Assembly: GCA_022606425.2 (NCBI GenBank)
Contig: JAHDVF020000676.1
Location: forward strand, 1,037,327 to 1,101,326
Reading direction: 5' to 3'
Source: Lepidostoma basale
Taxonomy: Eukaryota > Arthropoda > Insecta > Trichoptera > Lepidostomatidae
DNA length: 64,000 nucleotides
Position 1 is the stretch's first letter. Every line of letters starts with the position of its first letter. Made by a program: the position numbers and the translations under genes. Shown one piece after another: positions 62,403 through 64,000 of this stretch. The notes below the pieces were generated by a model. The model saw only the letters and a list, made by a program, of their open reading frames with translations, ran no database searches and had not been told where the DNA came from.

Positions 62403-62720
62403 TCAAATGATTTTACTGAAACCTCTTGATGAAAGTTCATTTTAAATAATAATTAAATAAAACGATGTTTTTTAAACAACTTCCACTTTTGTGTTTATTT
62501 CGACAGCGACCGGTTTCGCCAGACTCGCTGGCATCGACAGACTGGTGTCACTATTGTAAACTAAGTCCTTTATATACATACAGATTAGGGGTGGTAAACA
62601 TGAGTCTATACAAAAATAATCTTCACATTTGATGTAAAATTTACTGAATTTCACAAAAAATTCAGTAAATTTTACATAAATATTTGAAGATTATTTTTTT
62701 TTACAATAGTGTCACCATTT
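62403..62720. mobile_element. Hammerhead-type element, family T, with a second palindrome
   Basis: TTTTACTGAAACCTCTTGAT … ACAACTTCCACTTTTGTG, minus motif 62501-62545, then a palindrome: GGTGTCACTATTGTAAA on the left, TTTACAATAGTGTCACC ending at 62717, with AATTTACTGAATTT/AAATTCAGTAAATT at its tip. Confidence 0.7.
62501..62545 (-). ncRNA. Hammerhead-ribozyme-like motif (family T)
   Basis: Minus strand: CTGTCGA, extra T, helix II GCCAG-CGAGT-CTGGC, GAAA, palindrome ACCGGT, then C. Only A6 deviates from the hammerhead core. Confidence 0.55.
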
Positions 62721-63307
62721 ATCTGCTATTATTTTGTTTGATCCTATAATTTATAAATGACGATAAATGAATTCGAAGAGAATAAATGATATTGATCAAT
62801 TCCAAATAATGAAATTCTTAAACGTCGAAGTCTAAGTTAAATTGTTAACGAATAACAGTCATTCGATTGTTTTGTAAATTACACAATTTAATCTCTGATT
62901 TGGGAGACGATAAAGGCATTGTAATCCGGATACCTGGGAAGCTATCGCAAATCTTAAAATTGATTAATATTCCACGAGACTTGTGCGCTAACGCTCTATA
63001 TAAAATTACTGCTTGGGATAGAAGCCATTATAATGTAGTAGCGATATAACGACCAACCGCACTAATAATTCAAGTCCTGATACTGTAATCCAGGGGCAAT
63101 TTCAGGAAGCGACTTTCCTACTGGTAACATTCACGCAGCATACATACATGCCTTTATATATAGAACATAATATTATATGTATTATATGTAAGACCTACAT
63201 ATGTAAAACGTTGTCATTTTACATTGATAAGCTGATCAGGTGGGAAGGTCCGCTTATACATATTGTAGTATTTCTTGTAACCTAATTCTTGGAAACACAA
63301 TCAAATT
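62721..63307. other. unique sequence
   Basis: The 60-codon ORF at 62867-63049 has no domain. Nothing else. Confidence 0.45.
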
Positions 63308-63568
63308 TAACTAACTAACTAACTAACTAACCATCACGCCGTCTCCCCGAAGGCAGAAAGAATGGACTGCCACACCTTTCTTTCCTGACATATTTCTCTC
63401 GCTTCCTCAACATTCATACATCGTGTCATGCACGCGCGTCGATTTCTCTGACTCCTCATATGGCCGACATTCAATATTTGATTTATTTGATCATGCCACG
63501 CTTTCCTCGGTCTTCCTCTATTTCTGGTACCATTTACATCATTAACATATAATTTTTTTACCATTCCA
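63308..63568 (-). mobile_element. Family A RTE-like LINE, 3' end (copy 30)
   Basis: Five tail units (AACTAACTAACTAACTAAC), then 80 open codons on the minus strand (MVKKLYVNDVNGTRNRGRPR, RKVWQSILSAFGETA). An 11-bp deletion near the stop codon. Confidence 0.9.
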
Positions 63569-63796
63569 ACTAGCAAATTTAATTTAATTTTACCATCAAA
63601 TTTAATTTAAGGTATTAAAAAAAAGTTACCAACATTTGAAAATAAGTTAAAAGCAATATTTAATAATAATTATATGTTTTTTTTGATAATCTTAAAATAT
63701 AAGGTTATTGCATTTTCAAAATTGAGGTAATTGAACTCGCAATTCAACGATGTTTTAGTAGGTCACAATGGAATTATTTTAAAAAGATGAAAATAC

Positions 63797-63953
63797 GGTT
63801 GGTCATGCCGTGCGACGTGCATCGATGTACGTGTATGACTCGATTTATGAATGTGGAGGAAGCTAGAGAGGTATGTCAGGATAGAGTAGTGTGGCGGTAC
63901 ATTCTCTCTGCCTACCCCTGCGGAGAAACGGCGTGATGGTTTGTTGTTGTTGT
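63797..63953 (+). mobile_element. Family A RTE-like LINE, 3' end (copy 31, TTG tail)
   Basis: GGTTGGTCATGCCGTGCGAC … GAGAAACGGCGTGATGG then (TTG)n. The tail type matches copies 9 and 25. Confidence 0.85.
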
Positions 63954-64000
63954 TTATATTTTTAATACACAAATTTTAAAACAAATATTATTTTTTCAAT

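Overview
The window is an AT-rich piece of a eukaryotic nuclear genome, most likely an insect. I lean towards a lepidopteran because of the many RTE-type LINE C-termini ending in EAYVQQW-like motifs, the tRNA-derived SINEs and the repeat-choked introns; this is inference, not proof. No bacterial genes, operons, rRNA, complete tRNA genes or CRISPR arrays are visible. Almost all of the open reading frames are debris of retrotransposons.

Host gene content is tiny. An exon at 3544-4090 (+) encodes a hydrophilic segment followed by a half Ig-like domain that resembles the second Ig domain of Beat (Beaten path) family cell-surface proteins. It splices in phase 1 to a short candidate terminal exon at 7313-7380, which would give a small-residue region, a hydrophobic C-terminal tail and a stop, as in a GPI-anchored protein. 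A second candidate exon at 44296-44406, also phase 1 on both sides, is weaker. The rest is intron or intergenic DNA, with a few GC-richer unique islands that could be conserved regulatory DNA.

The repeat landscape has four layers. (1) LINE 3' ends: 31 copies of one family ('family A' here, RTE-like, with (TTAG)n or (TTG)n tails) plus about ten other reverse-transcriptase families with (GAA)n, (GAT)n or (TTTGA)n tails. All are 5'-truncated and several have clear target-site duplications. (2) SINEs: one tRNA-derived family (SINE1, eight copies, four of them within 61.0-62.2 kb), a second tRNA-like SINE2, and a (GAA)n-tailed SINE3. (3) DNA transposons and MITEs: a pogo/Tigger relic at 22151-22934, a hAT-like element at 18367-18662, an almost perfect 221-bp palindrome at 24682-24902, a MITE at 43495-43720, and a solo LTR at 16451-16976 with a 4-bp duplication.

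(4) The most interesting layer is a set of about ten families of short, often palindromic elements. Each carries a motif of the form C-T-G-A-N-G-A / one extra base / short hairpin / G-A-A-A / short self-complementary stem / T-C. This is the core of a minimal type I hammerhead ribozyme, the kind known from the terminal repeats of Penelope-like retroelements. The motif is seen on both strands, commonly as head-to-head inverted pairs at the tip of a long hairpin. Helix II shows a compensatory base change between copies, and helix III is a loopless palindrome whose sequence differs between families but stays self-complementary. No Penelope reverse transcriptase or GIY-YIG ORF was found, so these look like non-autonomous derivatives.

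Nesting gives relative ages: family A is repeatedly the host for later insertions (solo LTR, hammerhead element, SINE1), while other LINE fragments have jumped into the hammerhead elements.
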